In this document: piece by piece, positions 46,546 to 58,773 of the stretch | How the letters are laid out: the number at the start of each line of letters is the position of its first letter | Position numbering within the stretch: position 1 is the first letter of the stretch | DNA from: Jimgerdemannia flammicorona | Taxonomy: Eukaryota; Mucoromycota; Endogonomycetes; Endogonales; Endogonaceae | NCBI GenBank assembly: GCA_003990745.1 | Contig: RBNI01000007.1 | Coordinates: forward strand, 1-64,000 | Reading direction: 5' to 3' | DNA length: 64,000 nt | Made by a program: the position numbers and the translations under genes | Notes under the pieces: model-generated | Told to the model about the DNA's origin: nothing | Seen by the model: only the letters and a program-made list of their open reading frames with translations | The model's database searches: none

Positions 46546-46879
46546 CAGGGCTACAGGGTTTCACTTATAAAGGGTGTACAGCCTGTCTGTAGCAGTGGCA
46601 TTTCTTCTTGATAGCCCTGTAGTGTTTCTGATATATGTTTGTTCTGGGATGGGGAGGTTCTGCAATTGTTCTCCAATTACATAATGGGCCTGAAGTTGGT
46701 GGACCTGTAGCAACCATCTGGCCAGGATAAGATTCTCTTGATGAATCTGGATCTTTTAGAGAGTATTCCCATTAACTTCTCGGAATTGGGGTAGGGGAAC
46801 TGGCAGTGATTAAAATGAGCTGAGAACAAGAGTTTGAAGGCAGTTGTCAACTCTCTGATTCATGATATAGGGGGAAGGT

Positions 46880-47955
46880 ATATCTTGAGGTGATTGATAT
46901 GTACTGGTATTCTGAGAGTTCATCCATCCATACTTCTTAAATAGATGCTGGTTCCTCTGATATTGTGTATAAGATAAGGTCCTTCCCCTTTTGGTTCCAG
47001 TTTGGTGGCAAAATTCATTTCAATCATACTTCTCCAAACTAGTACTTCATCTCCAATCTTGATCTCCTGATTCTTCTGTCTTTGGTTATAGTACTTCTTT
47101 TATCTTTCTTGGGCTTTGATAATCTGACCTTGGGCCTGATTATGTAACTGTTCTGCCCTCTTGAGGAGATCTCCAAGGTTCTCATAGTCAGCAGTTCTCA
47201 TTTTCTTAGCAAACATCATTTTGAATGGCCTTTGTTTAGTGGAGGCAGCAGGGGTGTTCTGAATTTCCCATAGGATCTCAGATAAGCAGAGGTCCCAATT
47301 GGTAGGATTGACTTGGGCAAGTCCTTTCTTGATGGTCTGGTTCATTCTTTCTGTCATGCCATTGGTCTGGGGGTGGTATGATGTGATCTGTTTGAGATGG
47401 ATCTTACAAATTTGAGCATAACTGGTGATTATGTTGTTGATGAATTCTGTGCCTCAGTCAGAGATAAGTTCTTCTGGGGGTCTATATCTGAGTGTGAGTC
47501 TATGGAGGAGGTCTACAATAGTTAGGGCATCTGTGATTTCTATTGAGAAAGCCTTAGGCCACTTGGTCAGATGTTCTACAAATATAAGGATATATTTGTT
47601 TCTTCTTAGTATAACTGGTAGAGGTCCAATTATGTCTACTCCCCATCTTTGAAAGATATGAGTGGGTGGGGGAATTAGTTGCAGAGGGGCCTGATAGTTC
47701 TTCTTTTCTTGATACTTCTGGCAGGTATCACATTTTTGAATGATGTCTCAGACTTGTGCTCTGAGGTAGGGCCAATATTGATATTGTTTTCGAATCTTGT
47801 CTTCTGTACTTATCTGTCCTTGGTGGGCTTTCTGGTGTTCTTGTCGGATGAGATCTTCTTGTTCCTTGATGGTCACAGAGACTTCCTTTAGGGTGTAGTT
47901 CCTCAGGACACCCTTCTTCTAGTTTATTGGAGCTGGCGAGAAAGTGCATCAACAT
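46880..47955 (-). pseudogene. Integrase (G2)
   Basis: Zinc-binding N-terminal part around 47700-47760, with C-D-T-C-Q-K-Y readable on the minus strand. The catalytic core follows: first Asp in V-D-I-I-G-P-L (about 47630-47650), second in L-I-S-D (about 47455-47470, followed by a TGA where Trp or Arg is expected), and Glu in T-N-G-M-T-E-R-M-N (about 47340-47370). The 86-codon open stretch 47100-47357 covers the helix after the Glu. A basic C-terminal domain and a beta-strand region continue to about 46880. It would insert the cDNA in the nucleus. Few stops compared with G1. Confidence 0.85.
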
Positions 47956-49339
47956 TGTTGTAGGCTTTCCCTGCTTTGTGGATGATGGTGATTTTGTAAT
48001 CCTGAAGGATAAGAATCCAGTAGGCTAGAATTCCAGTGGGTTCTTTGCAGTTGAATAACCATTTGAGGGCTGCATGGTCTGTGATCAGGGTGAATCTTTT
48101 TCCAATGAGGTAATGCTTGAACAGGGTGACTGCCTATATGACTGCAAGGCATTCCAGTTTGGTGCTACCATAGTTCATCCGCTGCTGATTGGTAGCTTTG
48201 CTTGCATAAGCTATTATATAGTACTGTTGATCAAGTCCTTCTTGGGCCAGAACTGCCCCAAGGCCATCTTTAGAAGCATCTGTATACAAGATGAATGGCT
48301 TCTGTAGATTGGGGTGCACAAGGATTGGTGCTGTAGTCATGCAGTTCTTGAGTTCTCTGAAGGCTTTTTCTTATGTTTCTGTCCATTTCAATGGTACTTC
48401 TTTCTTGAGAAGGATTTTGATTGGGGCAGCAATTTGGGCAAAGTCTTTGATAAACCTTCTGTAGTAGGATACTAGCATTAACAATAATAGTTTTTCCTTT
48501 AGGGTTTTGGGTACTGGCCAATTGTTGATCTTCTTGGTCTTCTTTGGGTCTGCATGGGTTCCTTCTTTCGAGACTATGAATCTAAGAAATTCAAGTTTCT
48601 ATTTCCCAAAGTAGTATTTCTTTGCATTCAGTCTCAAGTGGTTCTTGTGGGTGAGTTTGAAGAATTCCTCTAGATGGTATAGGTGTTCTTCAAAATTTGC
48701 TGAATAGATGTTGGAATCATCTATATATACAATCAGACAGTGGTAGATCAAGGGGGTATAGACTGAATTCATCATCCTCTGGAAGGTGGGAGGTGCATTG
48801 CAAAGTCCAAAGGGCATTCAGAGGTATTCAAACAGTTTTTCTAGAGCAAGGAAGGCTGTCTTTTGAATGCTCTTGGGGTCCATGGGGATCTCATGGAATC
48901 CAGCAAAGAGGTCCATACTGCTGAAGTATCTAGCATCTTGTAACTGATCCAAGAGGTAATCAATTCTGGGAAGAGGATAGGCATCCTTTTCAGTGACTAA
49001 ATTGAGTTTCCTGTAATCCATACAGAGTCTCCATCCTCCTTTCTTTGGTACAATAAGTATAGGGCTGGCCCAGGGGCTGGTAGAGGGTCAGATGACCCCA
49101 TTGTCTAAGAGTTCTTGAATGTGCTCCTTTTTGAATGTTTTCAAGTGATGGGGTATTCTATAGGGTTTCTGCCAGATGGGTGTTGCATTTCCTGTATTTA
49201 TGCTGTAGTGATATGATGGATTATATGGCAGGTTGCCATAATCGGTAGTGAAGATATCTTGATATTTATTGAGAAGTTCTATTAGTTGTTGTTGTTGTTG
49301 AGGTGTCAATTCTTCCCCAATATTGGTAGAAGGCCTCAC
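47956..49339 (-). pseudogene. Reverse transcriptase and RNase H (G2)
   Basis: Starts with a Gln-rich lead (49270-49300) and Y-R-I-P-H-H-L. Next come [21 protein letters not shown] (about 49000-49035), F-S-S-M-D-L-F-A-G-F-H (about 48895-48930), M-P-F-G-L-C-N-A-P-P-T-F-Q (48780-48817) and Y-I-D-D-S (about 48712-48726), the catalytic box with both Asp. RNase H has Y-T-D-A-S-K-D-G-L-G-A-V-L (48240-48280) with its catalytic Asp. Five or so stops, otherwise well kept. Confidence 0.9.
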
Positions 49340-49428
49340 TGTCTCCTGGGTCGCAGAGGGGCCTTTCCTTTCTTCTGGGACCTTTTGGCATTTCCCAATA
49401 GGTTTAGTTCATAAACCTCTCTATAAGT

Positions 49429-49740
49429 TCAGTTGAGAAAAGGTACCAGGTGTCCTATGATGGTTCCTTTTGGCAAGATGATGGTTTTCCAACTTTGGTT
49501 GGTTGCTTGGGAGTGTACTGGATTCATCTTGTCAGGGAATGTGTGTCCCTCTATATCCAGGTATGGGATATCTTCCTTGGGTTCAAAGAAAAGGTTTCTG
49601 GGGTCGGGTGGTGCAAAGATTTTGAAAGTAGCTTGTTCTCCAGGCTCCAGGATGAGATTTTTGTGCAGTCTGACTGGTTGCCAGTATACTTGTTGGAGAG
49701 CATTCCTCTTGAGGTGGTTGACTTGAAGGAGATATACCTC
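49429..49740 (-). pseudogene. Polyprotein segment between dUTPase and RT (G2)
   Basis: Continues in frame from the dUTPase (ORF 49429-49779). Contains E-P-G-E-Q-A-T-F-K-I-F-A-P-P and I-L-P-K-G-T-I-I-G-H-L-V-P, probably a small beta-sheet domain. A similar segment is present in G1 (9100-9390). No named domain recognised. Confidence 0.5.
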
Positions 49741-50105
49741 CTTCTTATCTGAACTTCCAAATCCCTTGGCTTGTCTCATTCCTTCAGTTAGTTCAGAGAC
49801 TTCCTATAACCATAGGGTCTTGACCTTCATGAAGACTGCTTGGGCAATCTTCTGTCCTCTAATGATTCGGTGCCATTCTGCACTGCTGTTGTGTAAAATA
49901 ACCTTGATTTCGCCTGTAAATTCAGAGTTGATGGTTCCTCCTTCCACAGTTATTCCTTGTCTGGCAAGTCCAGACCTTGAGGTCAGTTGGATGTAAGATC
50001 CTTGGAGTGGCTGCATGGCCAATCCAGTTCTGATCATGAAGGTTTTTCCAGGCTTGATAGATTCATCCTCCAGGCTGTGAAGATTGTATCCTACATCCTC
50101 TGGGT
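49741..50105 (-). pseudogene. dUTPase domain within Gypsy pol (G2)
   Basis: All five motifs of trimeric dUTPases can be read in order: motif 1 V-G-Y-N-L-H-S (50074-50097, usual Asp now Asn), motif 2 S-R-S-G-L-A (about 49960-49982), motif 3 G-T-I-N-S-E-F-T-G-E-I-K (about 49903-49939), motif 4 R-G-Q-K-I-A-Q (about 49837-49860), motif 5 R-Q-A-K-G-F-G-S-S-D-K (49741-49776). One TAA-type stop separates motifs 4 and 5. Length of about 121 codons fits the family. The domain lies between the linker and RT. It would hydrolyse dUTP during reverse transcription. Motif 1 and 3 Asp-to-Asn changes (G-to-A) would damage activity; G1 still has Asp at both places. Confidence 0.9.
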
Positions 50106-50259
50106 GGGCTTTGGTCAGGGGTTTGGCCTTGGGATATAGCAGGGTATACTGGGCAATATCCTTACTGAGTTTGAGCTGACCTAGGGCTGAGGCTCCACTA
50201 GCAGAGAGCCTCCAAGCTCTAAGGTTGAGGTGTGGCCATCTGGCTCCAGTAGAGGGGTC

Positions 50260-51327
50260 TCAGAGATAGTTGATTCCCCTTCTTCCTGTAGGGTCAAGGG
50301 CTTCTATGAAGTTGGTGGCATCTTCTGCCCATCCTTGGCAGGTTGCATATCTGATGAGAGCTAGGATGTCTTTACCTAAATTATAGATCTTGAGGGTCCT
50401 TCTTCCTGGCTTTTTGGTCTGGTATTTTCGGATCTGACTTTTTCGGATCTGACTTTGGTTATCTCCTCTCTTCAAGGTGTGGACTGCAATATCATGACTG
50501 AGATGGATCTTCTGATGCCTGCAGTCTTGGCAGTCTGGGTGTCTTCCATGGTTGCAATATCCCATTGCTTGGAAATAATGTTCCTGATTATTGATCTCTT
50601 ATTGTCTTGGGAAGTAGTACCCATCTTGGTCATAAGTGAGTGGAAGAGTAGATAAGGGATGTATTTCTGTCTGGTTAAAGAAGCCTTGTCCCCTGAATCA
50701 GCTTTTCAACTTAGTGGTAATTTCTTGGAAAGTAGTTGACTGTGTAAGTGTGTTTGGGGGTTCTGGTCTCTGGGGTCTCTGTCTTTCCTGTTGGTCTAGT
50801 AAATGGCACTGATAGCAGTAGTCATGGGGAGAGTGGAAGACCATTTGGTATGGACATCTTCCTAGCTGAAAAGCCTTTTTTTGGTGAGTTTCTTGCTTGG
50901 AGATAATGGTGATTATACTGTGTCCTTCTTCTGTATTCTAAGGGTCATCATCTTCAGGTAGTGTCCAACAAGGATCTTCCCAAGGAATGAGTTTGGAGAC
51001 TTCTTCTTCTTTAGGTGCTTTTTGTTCAGAGACTTCTTGATCAGAAGTTTCTTCTTCCTCAGATAATTCTTGACCCCAAATTGCTTGTACTTCTGCAGCT
51101 TCAGTTGCAGGTGTTTCTGGAACATGTCTGCATTTCTTCTTCTTCCTTCTGCACTCCGGGCAGGCTGTGCCAGGTGATTTCCTTGTTCCCATGATCTTGG
51201 AGGAGTGCTCAGGACACTTGTGTCTCTTGAGGCAGGTAGGGCATCCTTTGGCTTCTCCTGCAATGGCTCCAATGGTGATGAAGATGGTGTTTTTAGCCCA
51301 CACATTGTCTTCTGATCTGTCATCCAC
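50260..51327 (-). pseudogene. Cys/His-rich linker (G2)
   Basis: Two Cys clusters: C-P-T-C-L-K-R-H-K-C-P-E-H and C-P-E-C-R-R-K-K-K-K-C-R-H (about 51120-51250), then a Glu-rich acidic stretch, then a further C/H patch C-N-H-G-R-H-P-D-C-Q-D-C-R-H (about 50515-50560). The reading frame 50938-51327 overlaps the open frame 50913-51548, but G1 conserves the Cys-rich frame (7537-7758), so that one is the coding frame and a frameshift lies near 51330. Looks like two zinc-binding modules; partner unknown. Confidence 0.65.
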
Positions 51328-51329
51328 CA

Positions 51330-51840
51330 GATTAATTCAGGGATTGAGTTGGGATCATTTCTATCTTCAGATTCTTCTTCCTCTTCTGTAGTAGACTCCT
51401 TGCTGCTGGCATAATCTTCCTGAATAGTGACCTTTTTATTCTTCTTTGATTGCTCATAGCTGGTCACCTTAACTCTGTACTTCTTGTCTTGGTAGTCAAA
51501 CTTGAGTACTTGTTGGCCAATATCAACAACTGCATTTATTTCCTTCATCCAGTTAGTACCAAGAATTATATCATAGATGATAGCTAGAGTGATAACAGCT
51601 TTGGAGATGGAGAACTAAATGTGTCCAAGAGAGATGGTAATATTTCATACTTCTCCAAGAGGTTGAGTTCAAGCTCCATCTGCCACTATGATGCTGAGGT
51701 TGGATGCTCCATCAATGAGCCATTGGAGGGTGTCCAGGAACCATTTGGCAATGATACAGACTGCTGCTCCTGTGTCTATGAGGATCTTCACCTTTTGTCC
51801 TCCAATATCTCTATGTAAATATGTGCTGATATGTCTTTCA
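51330..51840 (-). pseudogene. Aspartic protease (G2)
   Basis: Active-site motif L-I-D-T-G-A-A-V-C-I-I-A-K (about 51752-51790) intact, flap region with I-M-V-A-D-G-A (about 51680-51700) and I-L-G-T-N-W-M-K-E-I (about 51543-51575). Three stops between these motifs. Processes the polyprotein. Confidence 0.8.
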
Positions 51841-51899
51841 GCTGCCTGAACAGAGATGGGAACTGGTTCTTACTGTGAGATTGGGACTTGGCCAGTGCT

Positions 51900-53740
51900 A
51901 GACCTGGTGGTTCTTAGTAATTTGTTTCAGACTCCAGCTGGTGTCAATTGTAAGAACTGCAGGAGGGGAACTTCCATCTTGGTCTCTTGGATCTTCTGCC
52001 AGGCTTCATTGTAGATGTCTCTAGACATAGTCTTTGGGGTGTACTTCTTCTTGGGCTTTGGGGTGACAGGTTCCTGTTCTTCTTGTTCCATTTCATCATC
52101 TTCTGGTGGCAACTCATTTGTCTTGGAAATAAAAGGAGAGGGGGTTTGGGGAGGTGTTTCTACCTGTTCCTCTTCATGTTCTTCATCTTCTTCTTGGATG
52201 ATTCTTCTGCTGATATTTCTAGATGGCCTTTCCACAGGTCTCTTCCTTTTCTCTGCTGGGTAAACTGTTTTTTGAGAGATGACCTTAGTAGGGTACAAGT
52301 CTAGATCACTATAGTCTTCACTGTTACTTGCTTCCACGAAATCTTCTACAGGATGGGCTTTAGTCTTCTTGTACTGAGTGTCATTCCTTCAGTTTGGTGG
52401 TTCTGAGTCCCTTCAGTCACTTCTTTTATTGTCACATTCAGTAGCATAGTGTCCAAATTGTCTATAGTGGAAGTATTGGACTGGGGCTCTGTCTCAGACG
52501 GAGTATCTTCTCTCTTCTTGCTGATAACTCCTGTTATCTCTGGGTGGGTAGCCTTGGCTCCTCTGTGGTGGGTATCCTCTATTGTCTTAGTAGCTCCAAT
52601 TTTCGTGTATAGTGAGTTTTTCAATCTGTCCAACCAATTGGTCCAACTTGGAGCTGAGGTCTTGAATTTCACTTCTGTCCTTCTTTCCTTCCTTGGCTGG
52701 CCTTCTTTCTTCAGATCTTTCTTGTCCTTGAAGGAGTCCTTATAGGGCTTTGACCAGGATGTCTTCTTTCTCTTCTTTTCTGTCATGATCGCTCCAGGTA
52801 GTTTCTTGTCTAATATCAAAGAATCCTTGGGCTGTATCTACTTGCTCTTCAGCCTTCTGATGCTTAGGGTGCAGACATGCTGGGCAATGTTTGGGGGAAT
52901 TCCATTCATGAAGGTCATTGGACCAATGATGTTCTGATTGGTAGCATTGAACCCAGTAGCATGCATTCTCTTCTGGACTCTTGTGAAAATGGCTCTGTTT
53001 GATTCTCCAAAATTCATCTTCATCCCCATGATGGATTCCTGAGTCTTGTGGCAGGATTCATTTTCTGCATACTTTTCAATGAGCCAGTGGACCATTGCCT
53101 CATATTCTAGCTCATAGGACATTGCTGCTTATATCTGTCTTGCCAGTTCTGAATCTGGGTTGTTTGCTGTTTGATGGAAAATTCCTCTGGCTGGTTCTCT
53201 GAGCTGAGCTTTGTAGATGGCGATTTTTCTTTTATCTGAGAGATTTCTCAAGGCTACAATTTCTTCAATTCCATCAAGGAATTCTCTGGGGTCTTCCTCT
53301 GGGTATCCTGCAAAGGTTGGCAATAAGGTGGCTATTTCTTCATCACTTTTATCTGATTCTGGTTCAGGTTCAGATTCTGATTCTGATTTGCTTTCTGAGC
53401 TATCACTGGAGGTGGGGGTGCTTGGGTATCTTGAGGATGATGTTCTGGACCTTGGATGAAGTGAGATAAGTCTAGGTATTCTTGTAGGAACTACTTCTAA
53501 TTCTGCAAGGAGTTGTGGTAAAGATTCTATTAGTGAGATTGGTGGGACTGATATGGGGCATCTGGCTGTAAAGTCTCAGGTTCATGTGATAAGATCTTCT
53601 AGTTCTTATGCAAGTTCTTTGAAATCTCTAGCAGGGCTGCCTGTATTGTCTGGTTGATCTGGTTGGGGATTTTGGGCTGTACTACCTTCTGGTTCTGGTT
53701 GGAACCCTTCTGATACTGAGTAGTTAGCAAGTCTTGATGT
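51900..53740 (-). pseudogene. gag (G2), with damaged zinc knuckle
   Basis: Ser/Glu-rich N-terminal part (about 53330-53420), capsid-like region with L-P-T-F-A-G-Y-P-E-E-D-P-R-E-F-L-D (53280-53325) and W-L-I-E-K-Y-A-E-N-E (about 53060-53090), a Lys-rich stretch (52700-52780), zinc-knuckle position (52434-52475), and a 136-codon acidic/basic linker (51927-52337) ending near protease. The first two knuckle Cys codons now encode Tyr. Four or five stops. Counterpart of 5170-6930 in G1. Confidence 0.8.
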
Positions 53741-53875
53741 GATTACTTCTCTTTCTGTCCAGATACTAGTGATAACTGATTCTTCTGTAGTAGCAGAGAT
53801 TAGTATTGTATCAAATGTATCCAGTTTGACTGTGGGTTCTTGTGAGCTGAAAAGTCATGTCAATTTTGAAATATT

Positions 53876-53891
53876 CTCAGTTGAGACCCCA
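53876..53891 (-). other. Candidate primer-binding site of G2
   Basis: TGGGGTCTCAACTGAG begins two bases inside the 5' LTR border. It starts with TGG, as expected for pairing with a tRNA CCA end. tRNA not identified. Confidence 0.5.
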
Positions 53892-53893
53892 AA

Positions 53894-55278
53894 TGTAATG
53901 TACCTGGCTCAATGGAGGCAAATTACAAGGTTGGGGGTTGATGTAGTTTGGCTTGAGCCCCCAGCTACTTTGTCAAAAAGCAACAAAATGTTCTATGATT
54001 TCTGAGGTCCTTGGTGTTTAGTGGTATAATAGTCAAAAGCTGGATATCTGCAAGTGATTCTGGTGATTTCCTTATTGGGACGGTTCTCTGGGTGTAGCAG
54101 CAATTTGTGTGTGAATGGATTTCCTTCTTTGGTCAACTGGGAATTGGTAGAATTTCGTATGTAGTGCAATGATCTTGTGTGTAACGGGTCTGGCAATTTA
54201 GCAGTTCTCCTTATGCGATTTCTGCATGACGATCTCTGTGTAGCATGACGAGTTCCTTATTTGGGTCAACTGGGAATACCACAATTTGTGTAGCACGACA
54301 ATCTTCAAAAGTATGCAGTTTCTGACAGATGACTCAATTTGACTCACTGAGAATAGAGGATGGTGGGAGTTTCTCCTGGGACGGTTTGCTGGGAATTATA
54401 CTGGTGGCAGATTACTCAATAACTTGGGCTCACTGGGGACAATGGATAACTCAGATTAGCATAGATAACTCGGATGGTGCAGGAGGCGGATAATTCAAGA
54501 ACTCAGGTAACTTGGATGTTGCAGATTCTTCTGAATCGGCTTCAACTGGGAATACTATTTGGATGGTATGGATTCTTCCTGAATCGGGCTCTACTGGGGA
54601 TACAGATAACTTGAAAACGGCAGATGACGTGATTCTCTGGAATCAGCGGACTTCTGGGAAATAACTTGGATGGCATGGATTCTTCTGAATTGGTGGCTTC
54701 AACTGGGAAATGGCAGTGAAGTTCTTCCTTGAACTTAGGTGGCAAATCTTCAGGCTTATCTGACAAGCAAACCAAAAATAGACTTGTTCTTTGTATTGAA
54801 AAGTGGACCAGAGTGGAAGAGAAGAGAACCAAGCTCACAACTTCTTGGCAGTGGCTCATTGGCAGGTGTATCTCCTAAGTGTTGCAATTCTTCCTGGATC
54901 AAGTGGCTTTTGGCAGGCGTTTCTCCTAAGTGTACCAGACAATTGACTTTTGCTTTTATTTGTATTCAACTTTTTGGACTGAGGTTTATTCACTCTTGTC
55001 TCTAGGGTAATTTATACAGATTGGTTGCTATCTAGTTGCTATGTGGCTAACTATAGATTTGCTACTTATGACAAGTTGAGCAGATCCAGTATAGGTATGC
55101 AGGTCCTGTATAGGTGTGCAGGTCCTGTACAGATATACCTTATCTGGTAGTCTGGCTATTTATACAGTTTCCACAGCAATAGTTGCTGGTTACTATGCTG
55201 TGTTTTTACATCATCTGGTTAATTGTTCACATCATCTAGCTAAGGTATAATTTTGGTGGTATGTCTTAATTTGTCACA
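53894..55278 (-). repeat. 5' LTR of G2
   Basis: Near-complete match to 44935-46307, with scattered G/A and C/T differences. Examples: two CpG sites at about 45092-45097 read CA and TG at 54051-54056; others are CpA/TpA. The three-fold 19-bp repeat of U3 is present (55080-55135). Confidence 0.92.
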
Positions 55279-56479
55279 GTATCTTTAATATGCTATCCCC
55301 TTTAATAACTTTTTGGATTGTAACCTGTGACCATATATATATTACTTCTATTGTTCAATCAAGTTGATACTAATATGACTTTAATAATAACATCTACCTC
55401 TACAGAAGACTTCAACTCATTTTTTTTTTTTTTTAAAAAAAAAAAAAAGATTGAATTTACTTAGTCCTTGCCCCTTTATACCACACTGTCAGAAATGATA
55501 TAATTACTTGTAATCCAAAAATTTCCATCCATTCATCCCCCACGTACCTCATTATGGCTTTGGATTCCTAACTCATCTTTCTTATTATGATTTTATGCAA
55601 TAAAGCATTCCCAACTTGAAAATGTTATATTTATTTGCTCTTACATACTTCAAGGTATGAAAAAGGAAAAAAAAAAAAAATGGGTAAGTTTCACTACTAG
55701 CTTTTAAATCTGGGATATATATTAATATATTTTCTAAAACAAAAAAAAAACTTGGTCATGTTCTTACTTACAAAAGAATTTCATGCACCTCCAGAAAGTT
55801 CTATAAATCACTAGAATAACTCCTTACTCTATACTAACAAATATTACCAATGTATCTCCATAATACTTATAGATATTAGCTATACTTATACTTATATCCT
55901 TTACCCTCTGTAATGTCACTCTGGACTTATACTTTGGAAGGTTGAAAATGAGACAAATATGTATTGTGAAGGAGATCTCCAAGTAAGTATCATCTTTATT
56001 GTAACTTAGTTAGAGTATAGAGTGGAAGAAGAGGAGAGCTCTATTCATTATTCTAGATATATAGTACATATTTATATATTGAGTAACATAACTCAAAGAT
56101 GATATAGTTATAAGTAACATTATTGAAATAGAAATTTCAATACCCCAACTCAACAAGATAATATACAAAAATGTAATATAAGCAGAAATATAATATAACC
56201 AAGTAATAACTATAAAATAACTATTTTTATACTAAAAGAATACTATCAATCTATGCTGAAAACATAAGAAATCATGGTGAAAATGAAGGATATGGATAGA
56301 TTCTGATAATAGAAAATCTCAAATATAGAAAAGGAGAAACAAAGAATAGTGCAATATAATGCTTGAAGAGAGAGATGTAGAAAGATGTAATATATTATTT
56401 TTCTACTTCTTTTTTATTATGAAATATCCTGTTATTATCTATTACTGATATATAGTTTTATTGCAAGTATATAGTTTAT
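55279..56479. other. Unassigned AT-rich DNA
   Basis: Contains a T15/A12 junction tract (55420-55448) and A-tracts at 55667-55680 and 55740-55750. No gene or element recognised. The last part may include the decayed 3' end or LTR of the Copia relic to the right. Confidence 0.4.
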
Positions 56480-58773
56480 TATAAGACTTATTTCTTCAGT
56501 ACATTACTTGAATTTTGGTCCCAGAAGAGCTTTAATAAGTAAATCTGTAAATATATACTCTGTGGAGATATATTCTAAGTATATAGTTCTATTCTCTATA
56601 TATTTCCTTATATAATAGTATTATATATCAGTGTTTTTAGTTCTACTAGAATGAATAGAGTTCTTTACCAAAGTAATTATAGAATGATTATTCTGATAGA
56701 TGAGTATACAGTACTATTTCTATTCAAATCTGAGTTCTTTTAATAACTGGTATAGCCAAATAGCTTTCTTTATTACTATAGACAATACTACTGAATTCTA
56801 CTTATATATTTGCTACAAAATAACTTCTTTATTATTTAACTAAAAGAAGTATTTAGTTGTAGATCAGTAATTATTTAAGTCTCTAGTCCAATTAGTATTA
56901 TATATACAGAATAGTTATATATCATTTTTGTTATTATTATTATTACTATTGCTCTTGCTCAATCTACTAAGGGTGAGTGTATAGTATGCTATTTTTTTAA
57001 TATATCTGAAAATTCTCTTAATAGTACTCCAATATAAATTATTATAGTATGATGAGTACTATATCATCTTACTTATAATATATAAAATATCAGGTCTCAT
57101 TCTTAGTATAGGTTATATAAGATAACTAACTGTTTATCAATAGAAAATATTGATATAGTTTTGTCTGATATAGTATCAGACTTTTCAAACTTTACCAAAG
57201 TCTAAAGAGGTGTTTACTGGTTTATATTTACTTATATTGAATTGTTTGAAAAGAATGTAAATATAAGTTAATTGTAAGAGATATATAATATATGTGCTTC
57301 TGTAATATATAATAGATATCTCTAAAAAAAAAAGATATATCACCAATGTTAGTTATCTTGAATTTTTAATATAAGGCTTCTTTAACTCTCTTAAGTTTGT
57401 TTTTTATTACAATAATAACGATGTTATCTATCTATATATCTATAAATACTAATTTATTGATATAGTATTGAATATATATATAGTTATCTGCTTTGCAATA
57501 TATAAAGCTATTATTAAGGAGATATTTATCAATTTTTCGATTCTACAAATAGACTACTTGCGTTATGCTATATAATTCTTTATATAGTTTATATATAAGA
57601 TTATCATTCTACTTATATCCTTGTGGCTAGTGAATATATAGCTCTATAACTATATTGTTATTGAGAAAAGTCATTTTATATCTATTGATTGATTTTCAGA
57701 TTGTATAATATACTAATTATAAGAAGTATTCTCAGTGAAGTAAGCTTAAATACTATCAAAAATATCTCATTATAGTCAATATTATAATCTCACAAATAAT
57801 TCTTAACAATGAAATAAGCTTTATACTATTCAATACTTTTATCATTTTTATACTTGATTTTATAGACTCAATGTGATATTATAACTTATTAATTAGTCAG
57901 AAGAGATATAAGATTTTATAAACCATTCTTAATAAGGAAGTTATATTCTTCATCTATGGATTACTTTTATTTTTTATTGTTAGGAAAAGTTATCACATTG
58001 CTATATGTATTTGGCTTATTGGAACTTATAATAAATATATATTTATATATCTTAGAATAGCTTATATATATAGTCCTTATATTGTGATTTAAGACTTACT
58101 AGTATATCTCAATAATTTTCTAAATTAGAATAAGTCTCATTTCTGAGCTTATACTTTGAATTTTTCTTACTCTTGATAGATCTCTCATTATTATTATTAT
58201 TATCAATCTTGATATTCTCAATCTCAGTTATTCTTGACTTAGGTAACTCTGGTTCAGATATATAGTAGTTGAAAATAGATTTTCTTTAAAAAAGAGGTTG
58301 GAATCTGATATTATACTTACTGAGATATAGATGTTAAAATAGAGGTTCTAATGAATATATCTATATAGAATTTCTGATTTTCTTTTTTATTGAACTATAT
58401 ATTATATGAAATTATTATATAATATTTATATAAATCTCAGAGTTAATATATCTTACTAAAATATCTAAAGAACATATACTTATTAGCTTTTAGTTTAAAC
58501 TTATTCTGATTAATATTACTCTTATTAAGAATATATATATTATATCAAAATATATATAGATATGTATATTATAACTGGCTTCATTCTACTTCATAACTCT
58601 TCAGAAGTTAAATTATAATTATTTCTGGATTACTTATTATTATTGTTAGATTTTTTACTCAATACTCAAGATATATATCTATGATATATATATACTATTA
58701 TATTGATGACTTTGGCCCAATAAAAATATAATAATCTGTCTATATTAATTATCATATATTGTGATAAACTAAG
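56480..58773 (-). mobile_element. Ty1/Copia relic, cut by LINE-A copy A5
   Basis: Heavily mutated minus-strand Copia pol. The order is integrase end, linker, RT, RNase H, as in Copia. Integrase end: translation near 58695-58740 resembles the F-W-A-E-A-V-N region. RT: 57430-57620 reads G-Y-K-Q-N-D-N-L-I-Y-K-L-Y-K-E-L-Y-S, then K-I-D-x-Y-L and C-K-A-D-N-Y-I-Y-I, then the relic of the Y-V-D-D box. RNase H: 56590-56780, resembling N-x-S-x-I-x-L-x-K-N and S-R-T-K-x-x-D-I-x-Y-Y-Y-I-R. No LTR found. The right part was displaced when A5 inserted at about 58773. Confidence 0.75.

Larger units (their letters stand above)
44935..55278 (-). mobile_element. Ty3/Gypsy retrotransposon G2, both LTRs, dUTPase-bearing
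   Basis: A 10.3-kb copy on the minus strand: 5' LTR 53894-55278, primer-binding site, gag, protease, Cys-rich linker, dUTPase, RT, RNase H, integrase, acidic tail, polypurine tract, 3' LTR 44935-46307. It has the same internal family as G1 but a different U3. Flanking words (ATAT before, GTAT after) match at three of four positions only, so no firm target duplication. The LTRs differ at many C/T and G/A sites, so their divergence cannot be used as a clock. Confidence 0.95.

Noticed and set aside
50913..51548. 211-codon open frame as the true G2 protein downstream of protease
   Set aside because: Its second half is not conserved in G1, whereas the overlapping Cys-rich frame is. A frameshift after the protease explains the open frame.
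44930..55283. Target-site duplication of G2
   Set aside because: Flanking words ATAT and GTAT agree at three of four positions in AT-rich DNA, which is not enough.
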